A DNA stretch of 64,000 bases from contig NZ_JACCHP010000007.1 of the NCBI RefSeq assembly GCF_016031625.1, positions 124,001 to 188,000 on the forward strand. The letters are read 5' to 3'. The notes beneath the pieces were generated by a model. That model did not search any database. It saw nothing but the letters and a program-made list of their open reading frames with translations, and was not told the DNA's origin. Numbering within the stretch: position 1 is the first letter of the stretch; every line of letters starts with the position of its first letter. Positions 9,346-17,353 of this stretch are shown here, one piece after another. A program made the translations under genes and the position numbers. The stretch comes from Bradyrhizobium agreste. GTDB lineage: Bacteria; Pseudomonadota; Alphaproteobacteria; Rhizobiales; Xanthobacteraceae.

Positions 9346-9682
9346 GTCCTTGCCTCCCGCTGCCGGTGGCGGCGCTGTTGCTCGCGCCCGCCTGCCCGTT
9401 CGGGCCCGGCTGGCTTGATTGGTTTCTGGCCGGACCGCCGCCAGCCATGTTACGGCCGGTTTCCGCGGCCAGCATGTCGGGCAGGACATGCTTTTGCGGA
9501 AGGCGGAAGTCCAGTATGTTTTGCCGAAATGCCGCTCGACAATCGCACGGTAGATCTGCTTCGGCCGTCGCCGCCTGTCCGGCTCTCTCCGGCCGTCCCT
9601 GCTACGATCCACCCGGCGCGAAACGATCTAAAATTTCGTGCGGGTCGATCGTTTTGTAACATTGAACCCAAGATACGTCAAT
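9346..9682. promoter_or_regulatory. Divergent ilvE/MarR-gene control region with inverted repeat
   Basis: This 337-base region separates ilvE from the MarR-type gene. The arms AAACGATC (9621-9628) and GATCGTTT (9647-9654) form a perfect 8-bp inverted repeat with an 18-base spacer, 28 bases before the MarR ATG. MarR proteins commonly repress their own genes from palindromes in this position, so this is a candidate operator, by inference only. No ORF of interest lies in the rest. Confidence 0.5.
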
Positions 9683-10225
9683 ATGCCTGACATAAATTTC
9701 GCAGCCTCTCCTCCTGACGTCGCCGAATCTCGGCCCGCCGCGTCGGACGGAGGCAATTTGCGCTGGGATATCATCGAGCTGCTGTTCTTCGCCTATCGCG
9801 ATTTCGTCGGCGATCCCGACCAGGAGCTGGAGGCGTTCGGCTTCGGTCGGGCCCACCACCGGGTCATGCACTTCGTCTACCGCTATCCCGGGCTGAAGGT
9901 CGCCGACCTGCTCGACGTCCTGCGCATTACAAAACAGTCGCTCGGCCGGGTGCTGAAGCAGCTCCTGGACGAGGGCTATATCGTGCAGAAGACCGGCGAC
10001 AATGACCGTCGCCAGCGCCTGCTCTACGCGACGCCGAAGGGCGAGGCGCTGGTGCAGAAGCTCGCCGGGCTGCAGACCACGCGGATCACCAGGGCGCTCG
10101 CGGAGATGGCTCCGCAGGACGCCGAGACAGTCAAGCGCTTCCTGCGCGCGATGATCGACCGCGACGATCCGGACAAGGTGCTCGAGACGATCTTCGCTTC
10201 CGTCAACCAAGACGCCAAGGAGTGA
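9683..10225 (+). CDS. MarR family transcriptional regulator, PetP-like
   Basis: The 180-residue product has a winged helix-turn-helix with the MarR layout: the helix VADLLDVLRITKQSLGRVL for DNA contact and the wing DNDRRQRLLYATPKGEAL. A MarR-type gene followed at once by an OmpR-type regulator resembles petP-petR of Rhodobacter capsulatus, so this is likely the PetP counterpart. I use the ATG at 9683; a GTG at 9638 would add 15 residues. It overlaps the response regulator gene by 4 bases, which implies translational coupling. Confidence 0.88.
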   Translation: MPDINFAASPPDVAESRPAASDGGNLRWDIIELLFFAYRDFVGDPDQELEAFGFGRAHHRVMHFVYRYPGLKVADLLDVLRITKQSLGRVLKQLLDEGYIVQKTGDNDRRQRLLYATPKGEALVQKLAGLQTTRITRALAEMAPQDAETVKRFLRAMIDRDDPDKVLETIFASVNQDAKE

Positions 10226-10950
10226 CCGTGCCGCTCGCCACGCTCGCCCGCCCGCCGGTGCAACCGGCCGACGATGCCCCGCATCTGCTGCTGGTCGATG
10301 ACGACCGCCGCATCCGCGACCTGCTCTCGCGCTTTCTCGCCAGCGAAGGCTACCGCGTCACCACCGCGGCGAGCGCCGCCGATGCGCGCTCGAAGCTGCT
10401 GGGCCTGCATTTCGATCTCCTGATCCTCGACGTCATGATGCCCGGCGAGACCGGCTTCGACCTCGCCCGCTTCATCCGCACCTCGTCGTCGGTGCCGATC
10501 GTGATGCTGACGGCGCGCCACGAGGCGGAAGCCCGCATCGAGGGCTTGCAGATCGGCGCCGACGATTACGTGGCAAAACCGTTCGAGCCGCGCGAGCTTG
10601 CGCTGCGCATCAACAACATTCTCAAGCGCGCCGCGCCGCCGCCGCAGGCCACGACGATCGAGAAGATCGCCTTCGGCCCCTATGTCTACCATCTCGAACG
10701 CGGCGAATTGCGCCAGGGCGAGGAGGTCATCCACCTCACCGACCGCGAGCGCGAGATGCTGCGGATTCTCGCGGAGACGCCGGGCGAGACCGTGCCGCGC
10801 AGCGCGCTGACCGGCAATGGCAGCGTCAACGAGCGCGCCGTCGACGTGCAGATCAACCGTCTCCGGCGCAAGATCGAGACCGATCCTGCCAATCCGCTGT
10901 TCCTGCAGGCGGTGCGCGGCATCGGCTACCGCCTGGTGGCCTCGCCATAA
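10222..10950 (+). CDS. OmpR-family response regulator, PetR-like
   Basis: The 242-residue product has an N-terminal receiver domain (LLVDDDRRIRDLL acidic pocket; phospho-acceptor Asp in DLLILDVMMPGETG; Lys in DDYVAKPFEPRE) and a C-terminal winged helix (LTDREREMLRILAE, AVDVQINRLRRKIE, VRGIGYRLV). It starts with GTG inside the stop of the MarR gene, and a second GTG two codons on is possible. It should be phosphorylated by the histidine kinase that follows 18 bases later. The regulon cannot be read from sequence. Confidence 0.93.
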   Translation: MTVPLATLARPPVQPADDAPHLLLVDDDRRIRDLLSRFLASEGYRVTTAASAADARSKLLGLHFDLLILDVMMPGETGFDLARFIRTSSSVPIVMLTARHEAEARIEGLQIGADDYVAKPFEPRELALRINNILKRAAPPPQATTIEKIAFGPYVYHLERGELRQGEEVIHLTDREREMLRILAETPGETVPRSALTGNGSVNERAVDVQINRLRRKIETDPANPLFLQAVRGIGYRLVASP

Positions 10951-10968
10951 ATCAGTGAAGCGCGCCAG

Positions 10969-12357
10969 ATGAGCACGATCGATACCGGCCTGACGCTTCT
11001 GAAGAGCGCCGCCGGCCGCGTCTCGGCCGCGAACGGCTGGATGGGCAACGCGTTCAAGGGCTGGATGCCGACCGGCCTCTACGCCCGCGCGCTGCTCATC
11101 ATGATCGTGCCGATGGTGATCCTGCAATCGGTCGTCGCCTTCGTGTTCATGGAGCGGCACTGGAACACGGTGACGCGCCGCCTGTCGGCCGCGGTGGTGC
11201 AGGACATCGCCGCGCTCATCGACGTCTACAAGGGCTATCCGCAGGACCGCGATCGCGACCAAATCCGCCGCATCGCCCAGCAGCGCCTCGGCCTAGTCGT
11301 GGACTTTCTTCCTGCCGGCGACATGCCGCCGCCGGGACCAAAACCGTTCTTCTCGCTGCTCGACCAGACGCTGTCGGTGCAGCTTGGCCGCCAGATCGGC
11401 CGCTCGTTCTGGATCGACACGGTGGGCCGCTCCAACCTGGTCGAGATCCGCATCCAGCTCGACGATGCCGTGATGCGCGTGTTCGCGCAGCGCAGCGCCG
11501 CCTATGCCTCGAACTCGGAGATCTTCCTGTTCTGGATGGTCGGCACATCCTCGATCCTCTTGATCGTCGCGGTGCTGTTCCTGCGCAACCAGATCAAGCC
11601 AATCCTGCGCCTTGCCGATGCCGCCGAGAGCTTCGGCAAAGGCCGCGAGGCGCCGAACTTCCGCCCCAGAGGCGCGCGCGAGGTGCGGCGCGCGGCGGTC
11701 GCCTTCCTCGAGATGAAGTCGCGCATCGAGCGCACGATGGAGCAGCGCACCGCGATGCTCGCCGGCGTCAGCCACGATCTGCGCACCATCCTGACCCGCT
11801 TCAAGCTCGAGCTCGCACTGATCGGCGACAGTCCCGAGCTTGAAGGCATGCGCAAGGACGTCGACGAGATGTCGATGATGCTGGAGGATTACCTCGCCTT
11901 CGCGCGCGGCGATTCCGGCGAGCAGTCGCAACCGACCGACATGGCGCAGGCGCTCGAGGAGCTGCGCAGCGACGCCGAGCGCCACGGCCATACCGCGACC
12001 GTCGCGTTCAACGGCCTGCCCGTGGTGACGGTGAAGCCGGCTTCGTTCAAGCGCTGCCTCGCCAACCTCGTCACCAACGCCGCGCGCTACGGCAAGAACA
12101 TCGCCATCACCGGCCAGCGCGATCACCGTTATCTCACCGTCACAGTCGATGACGACGGCCCGGGCATTCCCGCGCACTTGCGCGAAGAGGTGTTCAAGCC
12201 ATTCCTGCGGCTGGACAACGCCCGCAACCAGGACGAAGGCGGCACCGGCCTGGGCCTTGCCATCGCCCGCGACATCGCCCGCTCGCATGGCGGCGACATC
12301 ACGCTGGGTGACAGCCCGATGGGGGGATTGAGGGCGAGCGTGCGAATACCGGTGTAG
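10969..12357 (+). CDS. Membrane sensor histidine kinase, EnvZ-type
   Basis: The 462-residue product has two membrane segments (about 40-60 and 186-205) around a periplasmic domain of about 120 residues, then HAMP, the dimerisation helix with phospho-acceptor His269 in SHDLRTILTRFK, and an ATPase domain with NLVTNAARYG, DDGPGIP and GGTGLGLAIARDI. It should autophosphorylate and pass phosphate to the preceding regulator. One oddity is isoleucine where EnvZ-type H-boxes normally have proline (HDLRTP). The gene is the last of a three-gene unit and is followed by a repeat. Confidence 0.93.
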   Translation: MSTIDTGLTLLKSAAGRVSAANGWMGNAFKGWMPTGLYARALLIMIVPMVILQSVVAFVFMERHWNTVTRRLSAAVVQDIAALIDVYKGYPQDRDRDQIRRIAQQRLGLVVDFLPAGDMPPPGPKPFFSLLDQTLSVQLGRQIGRSFWIDTVGRSNLVEIRIQLDDAVMRVFAQRSAAYASNSEIFLFWMVGTSSILLIVAVLFLRNQIKPILRLADAAESFGKGREAPNFRPRGAREVRRAAVAFLEMKSRIERTMEQRTAMLAGVSHDLRTILTRFKLELALIGDSPELEGMRKDVDEMSMMLEDYLAFARGDSGEQSQPTDMAQALEELRSDAERHGHTATVAFNGLPVVTVKPASFKRCLANLVTNAARYGKNIAITGQRDHRYLTVTVDDDGPGIPAHLREEVFKPFLRLDNARNQDEGGTGLGLAIARDIARSHGGDITLGDSPMGGLRASVRIPV

Positions 12358-12368
12358 CTGTCGTACTT

Positions 12369-12507
12369 CACCTCTCCCCGCTTGCGGGGAGAGGTCGGAT
12401 CGCTCTTACGATCCGGGTGAGGGGGTACAGGCCTCTCGGCATTTTTCGCGTGCGGAGAGAGGCCCCTCACCCCAACCCTCTCCCCGTAAGAACGGGGCGA
12501 GGGAGCG
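12369..12507. repeat. Intergenic palindromic repeat, family D (CACCTCTCCCCGC)
   Basis: CACCTCTCCCCGCTTGCGGG makes a tight left hairpin and CCCTCTCCCCGTAAGAACGG a right one, with GGGTGAGGGG and CCCCTCACCC pairing between them. This family is widespread in Bradyrhizobium-like genomes. It separates convergent gene ends. Confidence 0.8.
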
Positions 12508-12542
12508 CACCGATTTCCGCGCGCTACGAACTCAAGACGCAC

Positions 12543-13073
12543 CTACTTCGGCAGCAGCGCCTTCAGCTTGTCCATGTCGCGCGTGTTCATCTTGAAGCCG
12601 CCGGGCATGACGATGTCGCCGGGCTTCTGATCCGGCTTGCAGGCTCCGAGCCACTTGGCTTGCAGCGTCGTGGTGCTATCGCGCCCGGCCGTGCCGGCGA
12701 CGCCACCTTGCGCATGCGAGGTCGTTTTCACCGTGTAGGCCGAGTTGAAATCGCCAGTGATTTCGGCATGCGAGGTCGTGCTGACGCCGGCGACGCTGCA
12801 CTCGGAATCGCTGACATAGCCGGTCGCAGTCTTCTTGATCTCCTGCTTGGCGCAGATCTGCTTGGCCATTGGAGAGACGTTGTTGCTCATCTCCTTGTCG
12901 ACGGTCTCGTCGGTGCAATGCTGCATGGTCATCTCGGGCACGGGCGAGCCTGATGTGACCAGCTTCATCTCCCACAGTCCGGCCTTGCGCACCGGCAGTT
13001 CGTCCGCGCTGGCGCTGCCTGCCGACAACGCGAGGCAAAGCATCGAGCCGAGCAAAGCGAGTTTGCGCGTCAT
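12543..13073 (-). CDS. Secreted DUF3617 domain protein
   Basis: The 176-residue product begins with a clear signal peptide (MTRKLALLGSMLCLALSAGSASA) and continues with the DUF3617 pattern: GLWEMKLVTSG, MQHCTDETVDKEM, a CSVAGVSTTSHAEITGDFN segment, and four cysteines placed to form disulfides. DUF3617 proteins are periplasmic or secreted and have no known function. It lies on the minus strand upstream of another small exported protein gene of unrelated sequence. Confidence 0.82.
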   Translation of the reverse strand: MTRKLALLGSMLCLALSAGSASADELPVRKAGLWEMKLVTSGSPVPEMTMQHCTDETVDKEMSNNVSPMAKQICAKQEIKKTATGYVSDSECSVAGVSTTSHAEITGDFNSAYTVKTTSHAQGGVAGTAGRDSTTTLQAKWLGACKPDQKPGDIVMPGGFKMNTRDMDKLKALLPK

Positions 13074-13118
13074 GTCGAAGACTCCCGGCTGAGAGACGTG
13101 CGGCGCTACGACAGCGCC

Positions 13119-13436
13119 TCAGTACAGCGTGCGGATCGGCCGATCGGCGGCACCATAGGGCACCCAGCGGCAGGCGAACGAGACGTAGCCGCCCTCATAG
13201 GCCTGCACGCCCAGGAATTTCGCGACCTTGCCGTAGCGGGCGCAGTGATCGACCGCGACCTGACGCGCATCGACCTGGGTCGCCATCGAATAGGCGATGA
13301 TGCCGCCGGTGTCGTTGCCCTTGAACGGCGGCACCGGAGCAAAGATGTCGGCGCGCGCCGACTGGCTCGCCATCATGCCCGAGACAACCAGGCTGGCAAG
13401 AAGGCCCGCGGCCGCAATGATTCGCATTCCCGTCAC
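13119..13436 (-). CDS. Small exported protein of unknown function
   Basis: The 105-residue product has a signal peptide (MRIIAAAGLLASLVVSGMMA, ending near SARA-D) and a short mature domain with two cysteines (DHCARYG, SFACRW) that could pair. I recognise no family. Its start may be the ATG at 13436 or the one three codons later. It is on the same strand as the DUF3617 gene, 45 bases upstream of that gene's start, so the two may be co-transcribed. Confidence 0.65.
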   Translation of the reverse strand: MTGMRIIAAAGLLASLVVSGMMASQSARADIFAPVPPFKGNDTGGIIAYSMATQVDARQVAVDHCARYGKVAKFLGVQAYEGGYVSFACRWVPYGAADRPIRTLY

Positions 13437-13611
13437 TCCAATTGGCTGGAGCCAGTTTACGGTGCCGGGACGGACGTGAAAAGAACCGAACCCCTGTTGG
13501 CCGCGACATCCTGGTCAAGTCCTGGCGAAGTGTTGCCGCGCTGCACTTGACCCGCCCCGACCTTCGCGGCACCGTCCGACCTTCGCAAGATCTTAGCTGC
13601 CCGGATTGACC

Positions 13612-14073
13612 ATGCCCGCCCCCTCCCAGAAATCGCTCCGCTTTGCCGCCGTGCTCGGCCTCATGTTCGGAGCACTGTCGCTCGGCGAGGCCAGGGCTGC
13701 CAATCCGCTCGAGCTGAATTTCTGGCTGAGCGGGCCGCGTTATGACGGCACTGTGGCCGATTGCGACCGGGCGCTGCCGACGATCGCCACCCAGTTCTGG
13801 GAAAAAGAAAGCTCGTTCTGGAATTCTCCGCTGAAGATCACCGGCTTCTCCGCCGTTCGCGAGGTCGCATTCAGGCCCTGGCAGTCCGATAACATTCCGC
13901 GCCGCTATTGCACGGCTGACGCCATGCTCACCGACGGCAAGGTGCGCAAGGTGCATTTCTCGCTGATCGAAGACGGTGGCTTTGCCGGTTACGGCAACGG
14001 GGTGGAATGGTGCGTGGTCGGGCTCGACCGCAACTGGGCCTATAACCCGGCCTGCCGGGCCGCCAAGCCCTGA
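13612..14073 (+). CDS. Secreted protein of unknown function
   Basis: The 153-residue product has a signal peptide (hydrophobic segment around FAAVLGLMFGALSLGEARA) and a mature domain with four cysteines: one in the TVADCDRAL segment, then RRYCTAD, VEWCVVGLD and PACRAAKP. This suggests a disulfide-linked periplasmic protein. I recognise no enzyme motif. The ATG at 13612 is preferred over the TTG two codons upstream. It precedes the RNase T2 gene by 117 bases. Confidence 0.7.
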   Translation: MPAPSQKSLRFAAVLGLMFGALSLGEARAANPLELNFWLSGPRYDGTVADCDRALPTIATQFWEKESSFWNSPLKITGFSAVREVAFRPWQSDNIPRRYCTADAMLTDGKVRKVHFSLIEDGGFAGYGNGVEWCVVGLDRNWAYNPACRAAKP

Positions 14074-14190
14074 CCTGAAGCCGCTGATTCGGGCTGATCA
14101 GCCAGCCGACGACTGCAGCTCCAATTTTGTTCTTGAAATGTTCCCGCCGCCTGCTAGGCTGTACGCACAGTCTAGTTGAGGGGCGTTGCC

Positions 14191-14883
14191 ATGTTTTACT
14201 CCAGATTGCGTTCGTTGTCCCGCCTGATGATCTCGCTGACCCTCGCTGCGGGGTTGGCCACCCTCGCCGGCGCTGCGAAGGCGCAGGACAAGCGGCAGAA
14301 CGCACCTGGCGAGTTCGACTTCTATGTCCTGTCGCTGTCGTGGTCGCCCTCGTTCTGCGAGGAAGCAGCCGAACGCGGCGGCCGGTCCCAGATGCAATGC
14401 GGCGGACGGCCCTACGCCTTCGTGGTGCATGGGCTGTGGCCGCAATATGAGAACGGTTTTCCGGAATATTGCCAGCGGCCGGCGCCGCGGCTGAACCGCA
14501 ACATCGTCTCCTCGATGCTCGACCTGATGCCGGCGCCGGGCCTGATCTTCAACGAGTGGGACAAGCACGGCACCTGTTCCGGCCTCGAGGGCCGCGCCTA
14601 TTTCGAGATGATCCGCAAGGCGCGCGCCGCGATCAAGATTCCCGCCGAATATCTCGATCTGTCGCAGGCCAAGACGGTGGCGCCGGTGGAGATCGAGGAG
14701 GCCTTCATCAAGGCCAATCCGGGTCTCAGCAATGCCGCCGTCTCGGTCACCTGCAACCGGACACGGCTGTCCGAGGTCCGCATCTGCCTCAGCAAGGACC
14801 TGCAATTCCGCGCCTGCGATGAGATCGAGCGCCGCGCCTGCCGCCGCGACCAGGTGACGATGCCGCCGATCAGGGGCGGGTAG
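14191..14883 (+). CDS. Ribonuclease T2 family protein, exported
   Basis: RNase T2 enzymes cleave RNA through 2',3'-cyclic phosphates. The 230-residue product has a signal peptide ending near AAKAQ and both catalytic segments: CAS I FVVHGLWPQ and CAS II NEWDKHGTC, each with its histidine, so it should be active. Paired cysteines are present. The location would be the periplasm or outside the cell, in a scavenging role like RNase I. The ATG at 14191 follows GAGGGGCG and is preferred to the TTG at 14176. Confidence 0.92.
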   Translation: MFYSRLRSLSRLMISLTLAAGLATLAGAAKAQDKRQNAPGEFDFYVLSLSWSPSFCEEAAERGGRSQMQCGGRPYAFVVHGLWPQYENGFPEYCQRPAPRLNRNIVSSMLDLMPAPGLIFNEWDKHGTCSGLEGRAYFEMIRKARAAIKIPAEYLDLSQAKTVAPVEIEEAFIKANPGLSNAAVSVTCNRTRLSEVRICLSKDLQFRACDEIERRACRRDQVTMPPIRGG

Positions 14884-14890
14884 ACACGCT

Positions 14891-15025
14891 CTCGTGTCCG
14901 GGATGCAGCGCGATCGCCGCGAACCGCGGCGTAGTGCGCTGCTGATCCGGGGCCCATTACGCTAAAGAGCTGGGTCCCGGCTCAGCGGCGCAGCGCTACG
15001 CGCTGCACCGCGTCCGGGACACGAG
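14891..15025. repeat. Large intergenic palindrome, family B (CTCGTGTCCGGG)
   Basis: The outer arms CTCGTGTCCGGG and CCCGGGACACGAG-like sequence (here GTCCGGGACACGAG) enclose blocks such as CGCGGCGTAGTGCGCTGC and GCAGCGCTACGCGCTGC, and a GGGTCCCGGCTCAGCGGCGC segment. The copy at 27183 shares the GGGTCCCGGCTCAGC and TCCGGGACACG blocks. Confidence 0.8.
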
Positions 15026-15071
15026 ATTGTACCTCTTTGCTCAACCCATCACGTGGCGTAGTGCTCTTGCC

Positions 15072-15932
15072 ATGAACTACCGCCACGCCTTCCACGCCGG
15101 CAGCTTTGCCGATGTCATCAAGCACATCGTGCTGGCGCGCATCCTCACTTATCTGCAGGACAAGCCGGCGGCGTTCCGCGTCATCGACACCCATGCCGGC
15201 GCCGGCCTCTACGATCTCGACAGCGACGAGGCGCGCCGCGGCGGCGAATGGCTGACCGGCATTGCGCGGCTGCTGCAGGCGCGCCTGTCGAACGAGAGCG
15301 CGGCGCTGGCGAAGCCCTATCTCGACATCGTCCGCGCCTTCAATCCGAAGGGGGAGCTCAACGTCTATCCGGGCTCGCCGTTGATTGCGCGCGGCCTGCT
15401 CAGGCCGCAGGACCGGCTCGTCGCCTGCGAGCTCGAGCCGAAGGCACGGAAAGCGCTGATCGACGCGCTGCGCCGCGACGAGCAGGCCCGCGTGGTCGAT
15501 CTGGACGGCTGGGTGGCGCTACCGGCCTTCGTGCCGCCGAAGGAGCGGCGCGGCCTCGTGCTGATCGATCCACCCTTCGAGGCCAAGGACGAGTTCGAGC
15601 GGCTCGGCGAAGCCTTCTCCGCGGCCTTCGCGAAATGGCCGACCGGTATTTACGTAATCTGGTATCCCGCCAAGAACCGGCGGGCCACCGACACGCTGGC
15701 GCAAACCCTGGCGCGGCTCGCAGCTGCAGCAAAGCCGCCCGGAAAATGCCTGCGCCTCGAATTCAGCGTCGCGCCGCAAGCCGACAGCGCCGGCCTCACC
15801 TCCACCGGGCTCCTGATCGTCAACCCGCCCTATACGCTGCACGGCGAGCTCAAGACCATTCTGCCGGAGCTGGAAATACCGCTCGGCCAGGGTGGGGCTG
15901 CCAGATTCCGATTGGAGGTGCCCAAGCCTTAA
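15072..15932 (+). CDS. rlmJ: 23S rRNA (adenine2030-N6)-methyltransferase
   Basis: RlmJ methylates A2030 of 23S rRNA with SAM. The 286-residue product shows the family hallmark MNYRHAFHAGSFADVIKH at the N-terminus, the RVIDTHAGAGLYDL SAM-binding strand and the IDPPFEAKDEF catalytic motif. The length is close to E. coli RlmJ (280). I use the ATG at 15072 because the family begins exactly there; the frame is open 15 codons further upstream. It is monocistronic, after a palindromic repeat. Confidence 0.95.
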   Translation: MNYRHAFHAGSFADVIKHIVLARILTYLQDKPAAFRVIDTHAGAGLYDLDSDEARRGGEWLTGIARLLQARLSNESAALAKPYLDIVRAFNPKGELNVYPGSPLIARGLLRPQDRLVACELEPKARKALIDALRRDEQARVVDLDGWVALPAFVPPKERRGLVLIDPPFEAKDEFERLGEAFSAAFAKWPTGIYVIWYPAKNRRATDTLAQTLARLAAAAKPPGKCLRLEFSVAPQADSAGLTSTGLLIVNPPYTLHGELKTILPELEIPLGQGGAARFRLEVPKP

Positions 15933-16017
15933 CGCCAGGCCGTAACACTCCGGCATTCTTGGGAAAAATATGCAGGACCGGTAGTCAATCTGCAAAGAAC
16001 CGTATTATGCTATTTCT

Positions 16018-16155
16018 GTGACTGGCTTTACGTTCCGCTTCCGCGAATGGTTGCGGCGGAGTGAAGGCCCTAAGAAAGATCCCGCCGGACCGATCGGTCC
16101 GTCCAAGGATGGCCAGCTCCCGGGCTCCGTAAGGCCCGGTCATGTCGCGACGTGA
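16018..16155 (+). CDS. Possible 45-codon leader ORF ahead of the cold-shock gene
   Basis: A GTG-initiated frame encodes 45 residues rich in Arg, Gly and Pro (VTGFTFRFREWLRRSEGPKK at its start) and ends 41 bases before the cold-shock ATG. No strong ribosome binding site precedes it. It could be a leader peptide, or simply part of a structured 5' leader such as cold-shock mRNAs carry. I cannot tell which. Confidence 0.2.
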   Translation: MTGFTFRFREWLRRSEGPKKDPAGPIGPSKDGQLPGSVRPGHVAT

Positions 16156-16196
16156 GTCTGCGTCGCGGCGGAGGAGCAATGAGGGGGAGTTTCCCG

Positions 16197-16412
16197 ATGG
16201 CCATGACGGGAACGGTCAAGTTCTTCAACGGCGAGCGCGGCTACGGCTTCATCAAGCCTGATGACGGCGGTCGCGATGTCTTCGTTCACATCACCGCTGT
16301 GGAGCGGGCGGGACTGAAGGACCTTGCCGAAGGACAGCGCATTACTTTCGAAGTCGAACCGGACAAGAAGGGGAAGGGACCGAAGGCGGTCAATCTGGTG
16401 ATCCTCTCCTAG
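16197..16412 (+). CDS. Cold-shock domain protein, CspA family
   Basis: The 71-residue product is a single cold-shock domain with RNP1-like GYGFIKPDDG and RNP2-like DVFVHITAV motifs. Such proteins bind single-stranded RNA and DNA and melt RNA secondary structure. The start is ATG 16197 or 16203, after GAGGGGGAG. The leader between rlmJ and this gene is 264 bases, long enough for the thermosensing 5' structure known for some csp mRNAs. Many paralogues are usual in this group, so I give no symbol. Confidence 0.93.
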   Translation: MAMTGTVKFFNGERGYGFIKPDDGGRDVFVHITAVERAGLKDLAEGQRITFEVEPDKKGKGPKAVNLVILS

Positions 16413-16422
16413 CCCTGGCGCG

Positions 16423-16452
16423 AAAAAAAATCCCGGCCGCGAGCGGCCGGGA
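16423..16452 (-). terminator. Intrinsic terminator of the outer-membrane protein gene
   Basis: Read on the minus strand, the stem CCCGGCCGC/GCGGCCGGG is followed by eight T residues. This is a textbook Rho-independent terminator placed 30 bases after the stop of the minus-strand beta-barrel gene. It may also block read-through from the cold-shock gene, though the T-run lies on the wrong side for that. Confidence 0.85.
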
Positions 16453-16481
16453 GGCTGGTCCGGTATTTTCTTCTTTGGATG

Positions 16482-17108
16482 TCAGAAGTGATAGTTCACG
16501 CCTGCGCGGACGACGCTGGCGCTATAGCCGTTTGACACGCCCGTAATTGCGAACTGGCTGGTCGACAGATCGATGTAGAGATATTCGAGCTTGGCGCTCC
16601 AGTTCGGCGCGAGGCCGACTTCCGCACCGGCACCGATGGTCCAGCCTGCGGTGGTGTGCGACTCCGTCCAGCCGAAGGTCTGCGCCCGCAGCTCGCCGAA
16701 GGCGAGACCGGCGGTGCCGTAGAACAGCACGTTGCTGAACGCATAGCCGGCGCGGCCGCGCAGGGTGCCGAACCACGGATTGGAGAATTTCCACGGCGCA
16801 AAGGTGTCATCGGCGCCGGCGGCCTGGATATCACCTTCGACGCCGAACACCCACGGGCCGTTCTGGAAATTGTAGCCGGCTTGCACACCGCCGACGAAGC
16901 CGGACGGCTTGGTGGGGTTGTTGTCGACCGAGCCCCATTCATAGCCGATGTTGCCGCCAAGATAGGGACCCGCCCAGCTATAGGCATTGAGCGGCTGATT
17001 GACGGTATAGGGCGCACGCTGCCCGTAATTGAGATCGGCGGCCTCTGCCGAAGCTGTCCAGCCGGCTGCAACCAACGCGGCTGCGCCCACAACGAGCCCC
17101 TTCATCAC
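16482..17108 (-). CDS. Outer-membrane beta-barrel protein (Omp25/opacity type)
   Basis: The 208-residue product has a signal peptide (KGLVVGAAALVAAGWTASAEA) and alternating amphipathic strands of an eight-stranded barrel: AGPYLGGNIGYEWGS, VGGVQAGYNFQNGPWVFGVE, TLRGRAGYAFSNVLFYGTAG, and the terminal ASVVRAGVNYHF with the outer-membrane C-terminal Phe. Such proteins are abundant surface proteins in rhizobia and Brucella. The first two codons are both ATG, either of which may be used. It has its own promoter region, divergent from uvrC, and a strong terminator. Confidence 0.9.
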   Translation of the reverse strand: MMKGLVVGAAALVAAGWTASAEAADLNYGQRAPYTVNQPLNAYSWAGPYLGGNIGYEWGSVDNNPTKPSGFVGGVQAGYNFQNGPWVFGVEGDIQAAGADDTFAPWKFSNPWFGTLRGRAGYAFSNVLFYGTAGLAFGELRAQTFGWTESHTTAGWTIGAGAEVGLAPNWSAKLEYLYIDLSTSQFAITGVSNGYSASVVRAGVNYHF

Positions 17109-17230
17109 TCACTCCAACGCAACTATCGCAACCCGAGCGATGCCTGCGCCGCCGCGCGAGCAAAACCGCATGGTTACGGAACCAAGAGCTTTTCGCGCAG
17201 GATTTATCGAGAGTTTTAAGTTAAAGGGCT

Positions 17231-17257
17231 GTTAAGTCGGGTTACCGCCCGCTTAAC
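17231..17257. promoter_or_regulatory. Inverted repeat in the omp/uvrC divergent region
   Basis: GTTAAGTCGGG and CCCGCTTAAC form a nearly perfect inverted repeat (one extra T in the left arm) around TTACCG. It lies 123 bases upstream of the beta-barrel gene and 97 bases upstream of uvrC. It could be an operator or a transcript hairpin; no known regulator site is matched. Confidence 0.35.
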
Positions 17258-17353
17258 AGACTTAAGGAAGCGTTACCGGGAACTGGCTCGCATCTGTGCG
17301 GGCCGCATTGGCCGGAACTTCAAATCGGCAGCCTCAGCGCCTAAATTCGCCCC

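Noticed and set aside
8047..9690. 547-codon plus-strand frame opposite ilvE
   Set aside because: It is the antisense of ilvE and a palindromic repeat, with no domain or proper start.
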